DNA of 64,000 bases from the NCBI GenBank assembly GCA_028282885.1, contig JANQGX010000024.1, forward strand, positions 1 through 64,000, written 5' to 3'. A program made the position numbers and the translations under genes. The notes under the pieces were generated by a model. The model did no database searches and was not told the origin of the DNA. It saw only the letters and a program-made list of their open reading frames with translations. Origin of the DNA: SAR324 cluster bacterium (GTDB lineage Bacteria; SAR324; XYD2-FULL-50-16). This document shows positions 53,487 through 63,330 of the stretch, piece after piece; within the stretch, counting starts at the first letter, position 1; each line of letters begins with the position of its first letter.

Positions 53487-55466
53487 ATGAAAAGCAAGTG
53501 TCTGTTTTTCGTTTTTCTTCTGTTATGGACTGCCTTTTCCGGCACAGCAGCAGATGCCGAAACACGTTTGACCATTCTGCACACCAACGACCTTCATTCG
53601 CAATTTCTGGGATTGGCTCCCAACAGTGACTATACCCCGATGAAAACAGGTGATGACAAAACAGTCGGGGGTTGGGCACGAATTGCTACGGTTATAAAAG
53701 AAGAAAGAAACAGTCGGGAGAACCCGGTACTGGTGCTGGATGCCGGGGATTTTTTGATGGGATCTCTTTTTCATATGGTCAGTCGGGAAGAGGCTTATGA
53801 ACTGGTTTTGATGAAGGAGATGGGTTTTGATATTACCACCCTGGGCAACCATGAGTTTGATCTCAAACCGGAAGGTTTAGCTCGGATTCTGGCATCAGCG
53901 GCCCGCAAAGGCAAATTACCCGATATAGTCGCATCGAATGTCTTGTTCAGCGAAACCGATAAGCGGGATGACGGTCTTGAGACGTTGTTCAGAAAAGGGC
54001 CGGTTAAACCGTACATTGTCCTGCAAAAAGCTGATTTGAAGATTGGTATTTTCGGTTTGGTCGGAACAGATGCAGCAGGTGTGGCCCCTTTTGCCTCACC
54101 GGTTAAGTTCGAAGATCCGGTGGAAGCAGCACGGAAAATGGTTAATACCTTAAGAAATGAAGAAAAGGTTGATCTGGTCATCTGCCTGTCCCATAGCGGT
54201 TTAAGAGAGATTGAGACAAAATCCGAGGATGAGATATTATCGGAAGCTGTTGCCGGTATAGACATTATCGTCAGCGGACATACCCATACCCGGCTTCATA
54301 ATCCGATAGTCAAAAATGACACGATCATCGTCCAGGCATGGGAATATGGCAAGGAGATGGGATTACTTGAAATCGGTGTGGATCAGGGTAAGGTCAGTCT
54401 TGTGGATTACAGGACTATTGTTATCGATGACAGTATCCAGGGAGATCCCGAAATTCATGCAGCGGTCAATACCGCCATCGATACGGTGAACAAAAAGGTG
54501 TTACAACCATATGGGCTGGAATTTGACAAGGTGTTGGTTGAAACCGCATTTGATCTTCCAATTGAACAAAAGGAGACCAGCCTGGGTAATCTGATTACCG
54601 ATGCCACCCGATGGGCGGTTGATAAGGCAGAATATGATCCTTCAGATCCGATTAGCAGGGTGAACATCTCCATTCAATCCAATGGAGTAATTCGGGATAA
54701 TATTCTGGTCGGCAATACCGGTCAGGTGACGGTCGCCGATCTGTTCAGAATCGTCCCCCTTGGGATTGGTTGGGATGGCAGCATGAGTTATCCCCTGGTA
54801 TCTTTTTATATCACGGCAGCGGAAATCAAAAAGGCTTGTGAAATCCTGACAACCGTCTATCCCCTGAAAGGGAGTGACTATTTCCTCCAGTTTTCAGGTG
54901 CAAGGGTGATTTACAATCCGAACCGGATGCTGTTTGACCGTGTGACCGGGATATATCTTGAGGACGAAAAGGGTGTTCTCCAACCGTTGGATTACTCCGG
55001 GGCTGACAAACGTCTCTACAAGACCGTTTCCAACATCTACAATGCAACATTTATCAAGGTTATTGGCGATTTTACCTATGGGATATTGACCATTGTTCCC
55101 AAAGACAGGGAGGGAAATCCCATTAGTGATCTGGCTGACTTCCGCGTGGACGGTGATCACGAGCAACCCGGGGTACAGGAGATCAAGGATTGGACAGCCT
55201 TGATGTCCTATGTCGGATCCTTTGCGGATAAAGACGGGAACGGTATTCCGGATATTCCGGACAGATATCGAGATATTGAGCGCAGGCTGGTTGTGGAAGC
55301 CAGCCTGAACCCGGTTCGGTTGCTTTCGGGCGGCAGTTATGTAACCTGGATTGCCTTTGCCGTTCTGATCGTTGTCCTGGTTATCCTGGTATTCGCCGGT
55401 TACCTGCCGATTCGAATCATCAGGAAAAGAAAACGAAACAGGATACACTCTCTTCAAAGAAAATAA
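53487..55466 (+). CDS. Secreted 5'-nucleotidase/2',3'-cyclic phosphodiesterase, membrane-anchored
   Basis: 659 residues from ATG 53487; an ATG at 53475 covers the GGAG site and is disfavoured. Signal peptide about 1-24 (CLFFVFLLLWTAFSGTAADA). The metallophosphatase domain has LHTNDLHSQF, DAGDFLMGS, TLGNHEFD and SGHTHTRLHN. The 5_nucleotid_C domain follows (ETSLGNLITDATRWAV, SIQSNGVIRDN). A final membrane helix (YVTWIAFAVLIVVLVILVFAGYLPI) plus a basic tail anchors it. It would release phosphate and nucleosides in the periplasm. Confidence 0.9.
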   Translation: MKSKCLFFVFLLLWTAFSGTAADAETRLTILHTNDLHSQFLGLAPNSDYTPMKTGDDKTVGGWARIATVIKEERNSRENPVLVLDAGDFLMGSLFHMVSREEAYELVLMKEMGFDITTLGNHEFDLKPEGLARILASAARKGKLPDIVASNVLFSETDKRDDGLETLFRKGPVKPYIVLQKADLKIGIFGLVGTDAAGVAPFASPVKFEDPVEAARKMVNTLRNEEKVDLVICLSHSGLREIETKSEDEILSEAVAGIDIIVSGHTHTRLHNPIVKNDTIIVQAWEYGKEMGLLEIGVDQGKVSLVDYRTIVIDDSIQGDPEIHAAVNTAIDTVNKKVLQPYGLEFDKVLVETAFDLPIEQKETSLGNLITDATRWAVDKAEYDPSDPISRVNISIQSNGVIRDNILVGNTGQVTVADLFRIVPLGIGWDGSMSYPLVSFYITAAEIKKACEILTTVYPLKGSDYFLQFSGARVIYNPNRMLFDRVTGIYLEDEKGVLQPLDYSGADKRLYKTVSNIYNATFIKVIGDFTYGILTIVPKDREGNPISDLADFRVDGDHEQPGVQEIKDWTALMSYVGSFADKDGNGIPDIPDRYRDIERRLVVEASLNPVRLLSGGSYVTWIAFAVLIVVLVILVFAGYLPIRIIRKRKRNRIHSLQRK

Positions 55467-55467
55467 A

Positions 55468-55511
55468 AAAAACAGGTGGTGCGGACCTCTGAACAGTCCG
55501 AACCCTGTTTT
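55468..55511. terminator. Bidirectional terminator between nucleotidase and chemoreceptor genes
   Basis: A-rich start, then AACAGG...GCGGAC pairs with GTCCG...CCTGTTTT around a 9-base loop with small internal mismatches. Runs of A and T on both sides allow it to end both convergent transcripts. Confidence 0.65.
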
Positions 55512-55522
55512 GAGCTATCCGA

Positions 55523-57064
55523 TCAGAACCTCTTTTTCAACCGGAACCTCTGCATGGTTTGCTGGAGGCTGAGAGACTGATTCTTCAGGTCTTGTGAAGC
55601 GGATGAGGTCTGTTCCGAAATGGCAGAATTTTGTTGAACAATGTCATTGACCTGGTCAATGGCTTTTGCCATCTCCTCGATTCCGTTTCGTTGTTCTTCC
55701 GACCCTGAGGCGATATCATTCACCAGTCCGTTGACCTGGTCCACACCCTCCATAATCTCGCCAAGCATTTTTGCTGTGGTGTCAACTCTTTCCACGCCTC
55801 TTTCCATCTCTTTGATCGAAGTTTCGACCAGTTCTGTGGTGTTCTTGGCAGCTTCGGCGCTCCGACCCGCCAGGTTTCTGACCTCTTCTGCCACAACTGA
55901 AAATCCTTTTCCATATTTTCCGGCCCTGGCGGCTTCCACTGCCGCATTCAAGGCGAGCAAGTTGGTTTGAAAGGCGATTTCATCAATTACTTTTACAATT
56001 TTAGTGATATCGTGTCCGGTTTTCGCGATGGTGTTCATAGCGGTTACCATCTCTTCCATCTCTTGATTCCCTGAATTAACGATATCAAGGGTGGAACGGG
56101 TCAATCTTTTCGATTCACCGGCTTTTTGATTGTTGTCCCTGGTGAGGTTTTCGATCTCGTTCATGGAAGAAGAGATCTGTTCAAGGCTTGCCGCCTGGGT
56201 GGAGGTTCCATCTGCGAGTGTTTTTGCTGAATCGGACAGGTTTTGGGCACCGGTATGGATCAGCGAGCTGGTATCAACAGCGTCCAAAACGGTCCGGCTT
56301 AGCAACTCAATGGCATTATTGACACTTGATTTCATCCGCTCCAGCTCGCCGTCCAGTTGATAAGAGATGCGCTCGGAAAGATCACTCTCGGAGACCGCCT
56401 TCATCACCCGGTTCACATTTTCCAAGGCTTCCATCAACTGCGCGTTGGCTTGCCTGAATTGCTCTTCAGCCCGGTTGAACTTGAGAAAGTTACCATTGCT
56501 GTTGTTTTCAAATATCCCTCCCAGTATTGTAACAAACACGACCAGCACGCTGTAGGTAACCAGGTTGTATTTATCCAGTGCATTACCTGAAAGCTCTTGA
56601 ACCGGCAGCTCCATGCCGGTTTGTTTGAGGGAGTAAATCAAAATCATTGCAGTCGTGGAGAGAACTCCCCAGACAATGCCGGTTTTCAGTCCCAGCATGA
56701 TCATGGCGCATAAGGAAACAATAGCAAGATAGGAAGTGATGGTGCTGGTCATTCCGCCTCGCATAATGACCACCACGGAAGCCAGTATGAAGAGACCGGC
56801 CAGTACCCAGTTGGCCGATAAAGCACGAGACCCTGTCCATTTCATAAGAAAAGGGCCAATAATCACAAAAGTACCAAATCCGATAACAGCAAATCCGACA
56901 ACGAGGTTGACATTGATGAGCAGGCTTCGCACACTTTGCAGCAGAACCACCAGTCCGATCAACAGACCTATCCCTACGGTCATTTTCGCTCTACCGAACT
57001 GCAGAATATCATTTTTTATCTCTTCGGGTATAAACCAGTCGAATATCTTATTGTACCAACTCAC
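55523..57064 (-). CDS. Methyl-accepting chemotaxis protein with multi-helix membrane domain
   Basis: 513 residues. The N-terminal half has about six hydrophobic helices ([34 protein letters not shown] and others, to about 190) with no large periplasmic loop. A HAMP-like linker follows ([25 protein letters not shown]), then the signalling domain with the hairpin-tip sequence [23 protein letters not shown] and [15 protein letters not shown]. It signals to CheA/CheW. Lack of a ligand-binding pocket suggests it senses membrane state, an energy signal, or a partner. Confidence 0.9.
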   Translation of the reverse strand: MSWYNKIFDWFIPEEIKNDILQFGRAKMTVGIGLLIGLVVLLQSVRSLLINVNLVVGFAVIGFGTFVIIGPFLMKWTGSRALSANWVLAGLFILASVVVIMRGGMTSTITSYLAIVSLCAMIMLGLKTGIVWGVLSTTAMILIYSLKQTGMELPVQELSGNALDKYNLVTYSVLVVFVTILGGIFENNSNGNFLKFNRAEEQFRQANAQLMEALENVNRVMKAVSESDLSERISYQLDGELERMKSSVNNAIELLSRTVLDAVDTSSLIHTGAQNLSDSAKTLADGTSTQAASLEQISSSMNEIENLTRDNNQKAGESKRLTRSTLDIVNSGNQEMEEMVTAMNTIAKTGHDITKIVKVIDEIAFQTNLLALNAAVEAARAGKYGKGFSVVAEEVRNLAGRSAEAAKNTTELVETSIKEMERGVERVDTTAKMLGEIMEGVDQVNGLVNDIASGSEEQRNGIEEMAKAIDQVNDIVQQNSAISEQTSSASQDLKNQSLSLQQTMQRFRLKKRF

Positions 57065-57292
57065 GGCTCTCCTCTCCTTAAAACAGGTCCTGTCCTTGAC
57101 CCAGGAACGTTAGGTGTATCTAAATGAACTATCACGACTGAAGTTTGAATCGTTAATTCTTACGATATTGTCTGATTCAGTCAATGCTGTCTGAAGAGCT
57201 CCATGTTCCAGTTACGGTTTAATAGGGGTCGGATGGATTCAGACAGCCGTCTTTTTATTGAATTTTGCCACAATTGCGGATAAAGTGATGCA

Positions 57293-57868
57293 ATGAGCGA
57301 CTATTATGAAAAGAATTTCGAAAAATACTATAAAGCAACAGTAGATCTCGATCCTTCCTCATTTTTAAATCCCTTGAAGGAAAGATTAGAGCCTGGAGCA
57401 ACCATACTGGACATAGGCTGTGGTTCGGGCAGGGATCTGCTGTGGCTAAAAAAGAGGGGATTTCAGCCCTATGGCCTGGAAAAGGCGGAGAACCTGGCAC
57501 ATCTCGCCCGTGATGTGTCCGGCTGCCAGGTGATGACAGGGGATGTCCTCAATTTTGATTTTTCCCACCTCGTGTTTGATGCACTGTTATTGATCGGTTC
57601 CCTGGTTCATTTTGAAACTGCTGAAGTGGAAAAGGTCCTGCTGCGCATTCAGAAAGCACTGACACCCAATGGTTTGATTCTGCTGACCCTGAAAGAAGGA
57701 GTTGGCCGAAAACAAGGAGAAGATGGCAGGGTCTTTGTGCTTTGGCAGGAATCTCTCCTGCGTTCCCTGGCCCCGAAACTCGGCCTCCGGATTCTGGAAC
57801 TTAATCGGCAGACGTCGCTATTGGAAAACGGCGAACCATGGCTCGGTCTTTTGCTTGCCCGGGTCTGA
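57293..57868 (+). CDS. SAM-dependent methyltransferase (Methyltransf_11/25 type)
   Basis: 191 residues. ATILDIGCGSGRDLLWLKKRG is the SAM motif I, YGLEKAENL the ribose-binding acidic loop, and GDVLNFDF with FDALLLIGSLVHF the later motifs. The small size and KRAL-like layout fit thiopurine/tellurite or small-molecule methylases. Substrate unknown; it stands alone between a chemoreceptor and tup genes. Confidence 0.82.
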   Translation: MSDYYEKNFEKYYKATVDLDPSSFLNPLKERLEPGATILDIGCGSGRDLLWLKKRGFQPYGLEKAENLAHLARDVSGCQVMTGDVLNFDFSHLVFDALLLIGSLVHFETAEVEKVLLRIQKALTPNGLILLTLKEGVGRKQGEDGRVFVLWQESLLRSLAPKLGLRILELNRQTSLLENGEPWLGLLLARV

Positions 57869-58439
57869 TCCCAAACTCCAACCGGACTGTTATTTCTGTT
57901 AAGGAGATTCTTTTTTGCCGAACGCTTGTCTATAAAAGCATGATGACTGACGATCTTGTCGTTGAATCATGAAAGATGTTAGTTTTTTGGTATTATTGGT
58001 TTGTTTGAGTCATTATTAACTGTTGACAGAGTGTTGCAGAAAACAGATGATTTTAATCAGTCTTCATCAGATCAGGCGTTGGCTTAAGGGATTGTTAGAT
58101 TTGGAGTCGGTTGGATTTTCCATACTTTTCGAAAACTCGGCAATCTGTTTTTACTATCCGGAATCGATATTCAGGGCAAGGTATTTCAGATAGATAAGTC
58201 GGATTAACGGATACAGACTGATAAGTTAATCGGGGACTAGATTTCGAAAAGTAACTAAAACGACTATGAAATAACTAAAGATAACAACAAAACCTTGAAA
58301 GAAATGATCTGATAAGGCCATTACACTGGGTTGAGAACTCCTGTTTTCATCAGGACAGCGGGTTGCGGGAGGGCATCTATCAGTGGCAAATCTTAAATAA
58401 TATGAGGGAGATCACCCGAATTAATTAGAGGAGAATCAA
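57869..58439. other. Intergenic region upstream of tupA
   Basis: About 570 bases without a gene. It holds the tupA promoter; the GAGGAG ribosome site is at 58428-58433. I looked for a molybdenum/tungsten-cofactor riboswitch and saw no convincing match. Confidence 0.4.
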
Positions 58440-59333
58440 ATGATCCGAGTCAAAAACCTAACAATCGGTTTGTTTTTATCCATGTTTGTTATAGGATTGA
58501 TGTGTACCCAGACGTTAGGGGAAACACTGAAGATGTCGACCACAACCAGTACCCAGGCTTCGGGTTTGTTGGATGTACTGCTGCCCGAACTTGAGAAAGA
58601 TACGGGGATCAGAATCAAAGTGATTGCCAAGGGAACTGGCGCTGCCATCAGGGATGGTATCGATGGAAACGTGGATGTGATCTTTGTCCATGCCAAGGCC
58701 AGGGAAGAGAAATTTGTGGCTGACGGATTCGGGACCAAGCGCTATGCCGTCATGCACAATGATTTCGTCATCCTGGGGCCGGCCAGCGATCCTGCTGGAA
58801 TTAAAGGAATGAAGGATGCCGCAACAGCCCTGGCCAGGATAGCCGCATCCGGCTCCATGTTCATTTCACGCGGAGACGACAGTGGAACCCATACCAAGGA
58901 ACAGGCCCTGTGGAAAAGCTCGGGGGTCAAACTGAAGCAGACCACTCAATCCATCGTCAAAAAAGGGAAGAAAACGCAGATCAGTTTTTTCCAACCTGAA
59001 GGGGCGAGCTGGTATCGATCCATCGGGCAGGGGATGGGTAAAACCCTGACCTTCGCTGACGAGAAGCAAGCATATACTTTGGCTGACAGGGGCACCTATA
59101 TCAAATATAAATTTGGCAGGGAAGTTCCCGTAGACCTGGAGGTGCTCTCCGAGGGTGATGAACTGCTTAGTAATCCGTACGGAGTTATCCCGATCAACCC
59201 GAAGACCCATCCGCATGTGAAGTTTGCGGTGGCCAGGCAATTTGCCGAGTGGCTGGTTTCCAAAAGGGGCCAGGATCTGATTGGTGGATATCGCCTCTTG
59301 GGAAAACAGCTCTTCTATCCGGATGCTCTGTAG
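58440..59333 (+). CDS. tupA: Tungstate ABC transporter substrate-binding protein
   Basis: 297 residues. Signal peptide about 1-27. The TupA pattern is complete: LKMSTTTSTQASGLLDVLLPELEKDTGIRIKVIAKGTGAAIRDGIDGNVDVIFVHAKAREE, then YAVMHNDFVILGP, SRGDDSGTHTKE and LADRGTYIKY. The TTTST and RGDDSGTH loops bind the oxyanion. Periplasmic tungstate capture for TupBC. It is separated from tupB by 148 bases holding an inverted repeat. Confidence 0.93.
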   Translation: MIRVKNLTIGLFLSMFVIGLMCTQTLGETLKMSTTTSTQASGLLDVLLPELEKDTGIRIKVIAKGTGAAIRDGIDGNVDVIFVHAKAREEKFVADGFGTKRYAVMHNDFVILGPASDPAGIKGMKDAATALARIAASGSMFISRGDDSGTHTKEQALWKSSGVKLKQTTQSIVKKGKKTQISFFQPEGASWYRSIGQGMGKTLTFADEKQAYTLADRGTYIKYKFGREVPVDLEVLSEGDELLSNPYGVIPINPKTHPHVKFAVARQFAEWLVSKRGQDLIGGYRLLGKQLFYPDAL

Positions 59334-59375
59334 GATACCAAGCAAGGGATTGATTAACATTTAGTTACACTGTTT

Positions 59376-59421
59376 CCGGTGAAAAGCCGAAGTGAAATAT
59401 GGGGAATGGCCTTTTCACCGG
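59376..59421 (+). promoter_or_regulatory. Inverted repeat between tupA and tupB
   Basis: CCGGTGAAAAG (59376-59386) and CTTTTCACCGG (59411-59421) are perfect 11-base complements with a 24-base loop. In RNA this would be a stable stem after tupA and could slow decay of, or partly end, the tupA message, giving more binding protein than permease. Confidence 0.55.
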
Positions 59422-59481
59422 ATTGGTTTGAAGCGGTTTCTGGGGGATCTGTCCCGGAGATAATTTTTATATGAGTGTATC

Positions 59482-60177
59482 ATGGGTTTTTTGACAGATA
59501 GCCTGGTTTCGGCTGTCCTTCTGGCTATCTCCCTGGACAGGGAGTTGATGGAAATCGTTATGGTTTCCTTGCGGGTTTCCGCCAGTTCGACATTGATTGC
59601 CAGCATTCTCGGCATCCCCCTGGGTATTGTCGTTGCGTTTGAAACCTTCCCCGGTAAACGATTCGTTATCACTATCCTCAATACATTGCTGGCCCTGCCA
59701 ACCGTAGCCATCGGGCTCTTTGTCTATGCCTTGATTGCGCGCAGAGGGATTTTTGGTCCCCTGGATCTTCTTTACAGCCAGAAGGCCATTATCATTGGCC
59801 AGGTCATCCTCATTATTCCTGTCATTATCACCTTTACCATTGCTGCCATTAATCATATTGACGATCGCTATCACAAGACTGCGATGACCCTTGGAGCTAA
59901 TCGCAGACAGACTGCGCTGGTGATCTTCAGGGAAGCCCGGTACGGAATTGTGGCGGCTGTCATTGCCGCTTTCGGGAGGGTTGTTTCCGAGGTGGGAATC
60001 AGCATGATGCTGGGCGGCAATGCCCGTGGTTTTACCCGAACCATAACCACTGCCATGGCATTGGAATATGACAAAGGGGAATTCGTTCTGGCTGTTGCGC
60101 TGGGAATCATCCTGATATCAATCAGTTTTGGTCTGAATCTGCTTTTCCACCTGATGCAGGGAAGGGGGAAAAAATGA
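59482..60177 (+). CDS. tupB: Tungstate ABC transporter permease
   Basis: 231 residues, about five membrane helices. The permease loop is GRVVSEVGISMMLGGNARGFTRTITTAMALEYDKGEF, near the C terminus. MVSLRVSASSTLIASILGIPLGIVVAF and NTLLALPTVAIGLFVYALIARRGIFGPLDLLYS are typical of TupB. The stop overlaps the tupC start. Confidence 0.92.
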   Translation: MGFLTDSLVSAVLLAISLDRELMEIVMVSLRVSASSTLIASILGIPLGIVVAFETFPGKRFVITILNTLLALPTVAIGLFVYALIARRGIFGPLDLLYSQKAIIIGQVILIIPVIITFTIAAINHIDDRYHKTAMTLGANRRQTALVIFREARYGIVAAVIAAFGRVVSEVGISMMLGGNARGFTRTITTAMALEYDKGEFVLAVALGIILISISFGLNLLFHLMQGRGKK

Positions 60178-61196
60178 TGATTTATTCGGCCGCAAACCTG
60201 GTAAGGCGTTTTGGGGAGAGAACAGTTCTGAATGTTGACCGGTTGGAGGTCGAGAAAGGATATATCTACGCTTTGCTGGGACCCAACGGATCCGGGAAAA
60301 CCACCCTTCTTAACATCATGGGATTTTTGGATCAACCAACAAGCGGTGAAATGAGGTTTCGGGAAAGAGAGGTAAATTTTCAGGAAAGAACCCTTCACAA
60401 ACTGCGACAGAGTGTGGTGATGGTGCAGCAGAATCCCATTCTTTTCAGCACATCGGTCTACAAAAATCTGGAATTTGGTCTCAAGATCAGAAACATTCCA
60501 GTCAGACTGCGCCAGAGGGTAATTGAAGAGTCACTGGATCTTGTAGGAATGCGTCATCTGATCAATGATCCGGCACACAAACTTTCCGGTGGCGAAACCC
60601 AAAGAGTGGTTTTGGCGCGTGCCCTGGCGTTATCGCCGGAGGTTATTCTTTGTGATGAGCCGACGGCCAGTGTGGACCTGGAGAACCAGGTAACGATTAC
60701 ACGGCTATTGAAGGATATTAATGCTGAAAAAGGAATCACCCTTGTTTTTACCTCTCATGATGAGAATCAGGCTGCCTCCCTGCCACACTTCAAGCTTTTT
60801 CTGGAGCAGGGAAGGATCTCCGATATCTCATATGAAAACACCTTTCCTGCCAGTATCACACCGCTGAGTGATCAGCAGTCGTGTTGCCGGATTCTGAATG
60901 AACTTGAGTTGAATATCGCCCGCGAAGCGGAAGGACTCTGTCGCTTAAAAATTGAGCCGTGCCGGATTAAACTGTCCAGGTTGTTCGAGGAGGAACTGCC
61001 ACAGAATTGTGTTGAGGGGAGAGTTCAAAAGGTCAGTGAAGATGTCAGGGGGATCAATATCGGTCTTGATTGTGGTGTTTCACTGACGGCGCTGATTTCA
61101 AATGCCGAATACAGGGAACTCAATCTACTGGTAGGCGATTCGGTCAGGATTAAAATCCCGCCCGAGGCGGTTTCTGTCCTGGATTACAGAAATTGA
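60174..61196 (+). CDS. tupC: Tungstate ABC transporter ATPase with C-terminal Mop-like domain
   Basis: 340 residues. Walker A GPNGSGKTT, Q-loop MVQQNPILF, signature LSGGETQR, Walker B VILCDEPTASVD and H-loop TSHDENQA. After the ATPase (to about 220) a further 70-80 residue domain (VEGRVQKVSEDVRGINIGLDCGVSLTALI to VRIKIPPEAVSVL) resembles a Mop/TOBE oxyanion-binding module, as in ModC, which may allow feedback by cytoplasmic oxyanion. Confidence 0.92.
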   Translation: MMIYSAANLVRRFGERTVLNVDRLEVEKGYIYALLGPNGSGKTTLLNIMGFLDQPTSGEMRFREREVNFQERTLHKLRQSVVMVQQNPILFSTSVYKNLEFGLKIRNIPVRLRQRVIEESLDLVGMRHLINDPAHKLSGGETQRVVLARALALSPEVILCDEPTASVDLENQVTITRLLKDINAEKGITLVFTSHDENQAASLPHFKLFLEQGRISDISYENTFPASITPLSDQQSCCRILNELELNIAREAEGLCRLKIEPCRIKLSRLFEEELPQNCVEGRVQKVSEDVRGINIGLDCGVSLTALISNAEYRELNLLVGDSVRIKIPPEAVSVLDYRN

Positions 61197-61238
61197 CCGG
61201 AGTGCTCAGACGAAACGCTCCGGATTCGCGGCTGTCGC

Positions 61239-62192
61239 CTAGGGAGCCTTTGTGATTGAAAAGGTGGCGGTGTAAGTCATACCGGATTCAGTTTTTTGTA
61301 TCGCTTCTCCCCGGATCTGATTATCGGCTGTCAACTCACCTTTGAACTCCACGAACGCAGAGCCTTCGCCGCTTTTAAGATATACGGAATCTCCTTTCAA
61401 ACTCCCGGTCAATGTTCGATCATCTTCCGGATTTTTAATAGTCAGATGACCTGCCGATTCGCGGATGATAACTTCTTTAGGCTGATTTCCGGTTTTGGAA
61501 GAAAGCTTGTTTGAGGAAACAGTCATCAGAAAGTTGCCGCTTTCCAGTCTGAACTCCCCCAACGGGACAGTAATACTGGGCTTCCTGCCCTCAACCCTTT
61601 GCATCACGGAAGCAACCTGCGATTTGCTGCCCAGGAGAGATTCCAGGTTTTCATTGGCACCGAGCACCAATTGATTGGTAGAGAGCGTTTGATCCGTGTC
61701 CTTGTCCAGGTTTATGACAGTCAGTTCAACCCTGATCTGATCATCAACCACCAATCGGGAAGAGAGCTTTTGCACCAATGAAGATTTATGAACGAATGTC
61801 TCGTAGTTTCCCCTGTAGATTTTTACACTGATATCGAGATAGTCGTTTCTAAGAAGAAAGTAGGCGGGTATATTCCTGATAAAGGTCCGATCACTATCCG
61901 CTTCGAGCTTTACTGCCGCAGTTCCCCGCCAGCGTCTGGCATCTTTTGCTTCGAATACCACAATTGCGGCCAGTTTCTGTTCCGTGTAGGTGTTGTTATA
62001 TATGGTATATTCCGCCTCATACTGCATCAGTTCGTTATTCCAGCCGATTTTTAATGGTGAAACGCTGATTCTGTCGTTCGCTGATAGCACGGGGGGAAAG
62101 AAAACCAATATACATAGCACCAGGAGGAAGAACGGTGACAATGACTTAAGCTTACACACTGACCTATTGAGAACTAATTCCTGTATTTTCAT
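61239..62192 (-). CDS. Secreted protein of unknown function
   Basis: 317 residues. Signal peptide about 15-40 (LSPFFLLVLCILVFFPPVLSAND). The mature part alternates beta strands without a family I recognise. It begins with a segment like an immunoglobulin or bacterial extracellular domain (WNNELMQYEAEYTIYNNTYTEQKLAAIVVFEAKDARRWRGTAAVKLEADSDRTFI) and ends in a FKGELTADNQIRGEA repeat-like stretch. GGAG precedes the ATG. Periplasmic or outer-surface location. The neighbours give no functional clue. Confidence 0.7.
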   Translation of the reverse strand: MKIQELVLNRSVCKLKSLSPFFLLVLCILVFFPPVLSANDRISVSPLKIGWNNELMQYEAEYTIYNNTYTEQKLAAIVVFEAKDARRWRGTAAVKLEADSDRTFIRNIPAYFLLRNDYLDISVKIYRGNYETFVHKSSLVQKLSSRLVVDDQIRVELTVINLDKDTDQTLSTNQLVLGANENLESLLGSKSQVASVMQRVEGRKPSITVPLGEFRLESGNFLMTVSSNKLSSKTGNQPKEVIIRESAGHLTIKNPEDDRTLTGSLKGDSVYLKSGEGSAFVEFKGELTADNQIRGEAIQKTESGMTYTATFSITKAP

Positions 62193-62279
62193 TTGATCTC
62201 CTTCTAGTCGTTTTGGCCGTGCATCAATCTGATCGGAAAACCGACCGCTTTCGGTGGAAAATCGAATTAGGATATTAAT

Positions 62280-62291
62280 AGACTATAGTCT
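62280..62291. promoter_or_regulatory. 12-base palindrome AGACTATAGTCT
   Basis: A perfect palindrome in the gap between the GFA-fusion gene and the secreted-protein gene. It is 88 bases upstream of the secreted-protein ATG and could be an operator. It may be chance. Confidence 0.25.
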
Positions 62292-62371
62292 TCTCTTAAG
62301 CCGTTGTCTAGATTAGTTTTTACGCTCCCTTTCAGACAATGTGGGATTGAAAACGGTTGCTTTGAGGAAAA

Positions 62372-63259
62372 CTACGTATTGGTATAAGTCGTGTGATCCT
62401 GAAGAATCCTCCATCCCGAGCTTGTCAATCGGAATATGTTGGAAACTATGGCTTTCCGGCTCTGGCCTCCTATGGTAATCATTTCATCCGCGATAGCCCA
62501 GATATGTTGCGCATCGATTTCGTAAATTTTGATATCGTCTATGACCATTTGCAGATTCTCTACCTGATCGAGGTGCTCCCGCCAGTATGCTTCTAATTGT
62601 TTTTGCCCTCTTAGGACATTGCCGTTACTGATTTTGACCAGTTCATCGCTATCGACGAAATGGTTGAGTACGGATTCGATATCCAGTTTGCCGAAGGCTT
62701 CGCAAATACGCTGATAGGTCTCCCGGATGTCGTTTTCCAGCTCTTGATGATGGTTTAACCGGTCATTGTAAAGAGGTGAGCCCTGTTCAGGCCACCGGAC
62801 CGTTTCATGATCGGGATGTTGCCGATTGGATACTCTGATCGCTTCCACTCCCTCCGGATCGGATTCTGCCGTTGTTCCGAAATCCTTCAGGTCCGTCAAC
62901 TGATCAATTTGCGGGAGTCTTGCTTCCATGCCGAGTTGAAACTCAAGGGGAATTTGAGCCGGGTGATCAAATGATCCAATGGAAAGTGAAATATGTTGAT
63001 TGTGGAGATGTCTGAAAAAAAGTGGGGTTCCACAATCTGCGCAGAATCCCCTTTCCACCAGCTCAGAACTTTTGAACGTGCCGGGGTTGCCACGAGTCCA
63101 TTTGAAATCCTTTAACGGGACTCCCACAAGGGCCGCAAAGAAATTACCAACTGCTTTTTGACACATTCTGCAATGACAAACATGGGGATTGTCCAGCAGG
63201 CTGTCTGCTGAATATCGAATCTGTCCGCATTGACAGCCGCCGAAAATGGGGAAGTTCAT
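62372..63259 (-). CDS. GFA-domain protein fused to a SnoaL/DUF4440-like domain
   Basis: 295 residues. Residues 1-115 are a glutathione-dependent formaldehyde-activating (GFA) fold with zinc cysteines C9, C11, C28, C30, C33, C73 and C76 (GGCQCGQIRY, CHCRMCQ, CADCGTPL). Residues 175-290 form a SnoaL/SgcJ-like cone fold (ENDIRETYQRICEAFGKLDIESVLNHF to WRILQDHTTYT). The GFA part may bind glutathione adducts and the SnoaL part a small ligand. The fusion is unusual; the substrate is unknown. Confidence 0.82.
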   Translation of the reverse strand: MNFPIFGGCQCGQIRYSADSLLDNPHVCHCRMCQKAVGNFFAALVGVPLKDFKWTRGNPGTFKSSELVERGFCADCGTPLFFRHLHNQHISLSIGSFDHPAQIPLEFQLGMEARLPQIDQLTDLKDFGTTAESDPEGVEAIRVSNRQHPDHETVRWPEQGSPLYNDRLNHHQELENDIRETYQRICEAFGKLDIESVLNHFVDSDELVKISNGNVLRGQKQLEAYWREHLDQVENLQMVIDDIKIYEIDAQHIWAIADEMITIGGQSRKAIVSNIFRLTSSGWRILQDHTTYTNT

Positions 63260-63330
63260 ATATCGCTCTTGATTGGGTTTACAAGTCGAGTTTCATTCGA
63301 TTAATCAGGTGAAAAAACAAATCCGGATCG

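Noticed and set aside
57869-58439. Moco/Tuco riboswitch upstream of tupA
   Set aside because: The G- and C-rich conserved blocks of that riboswitch are not visible.
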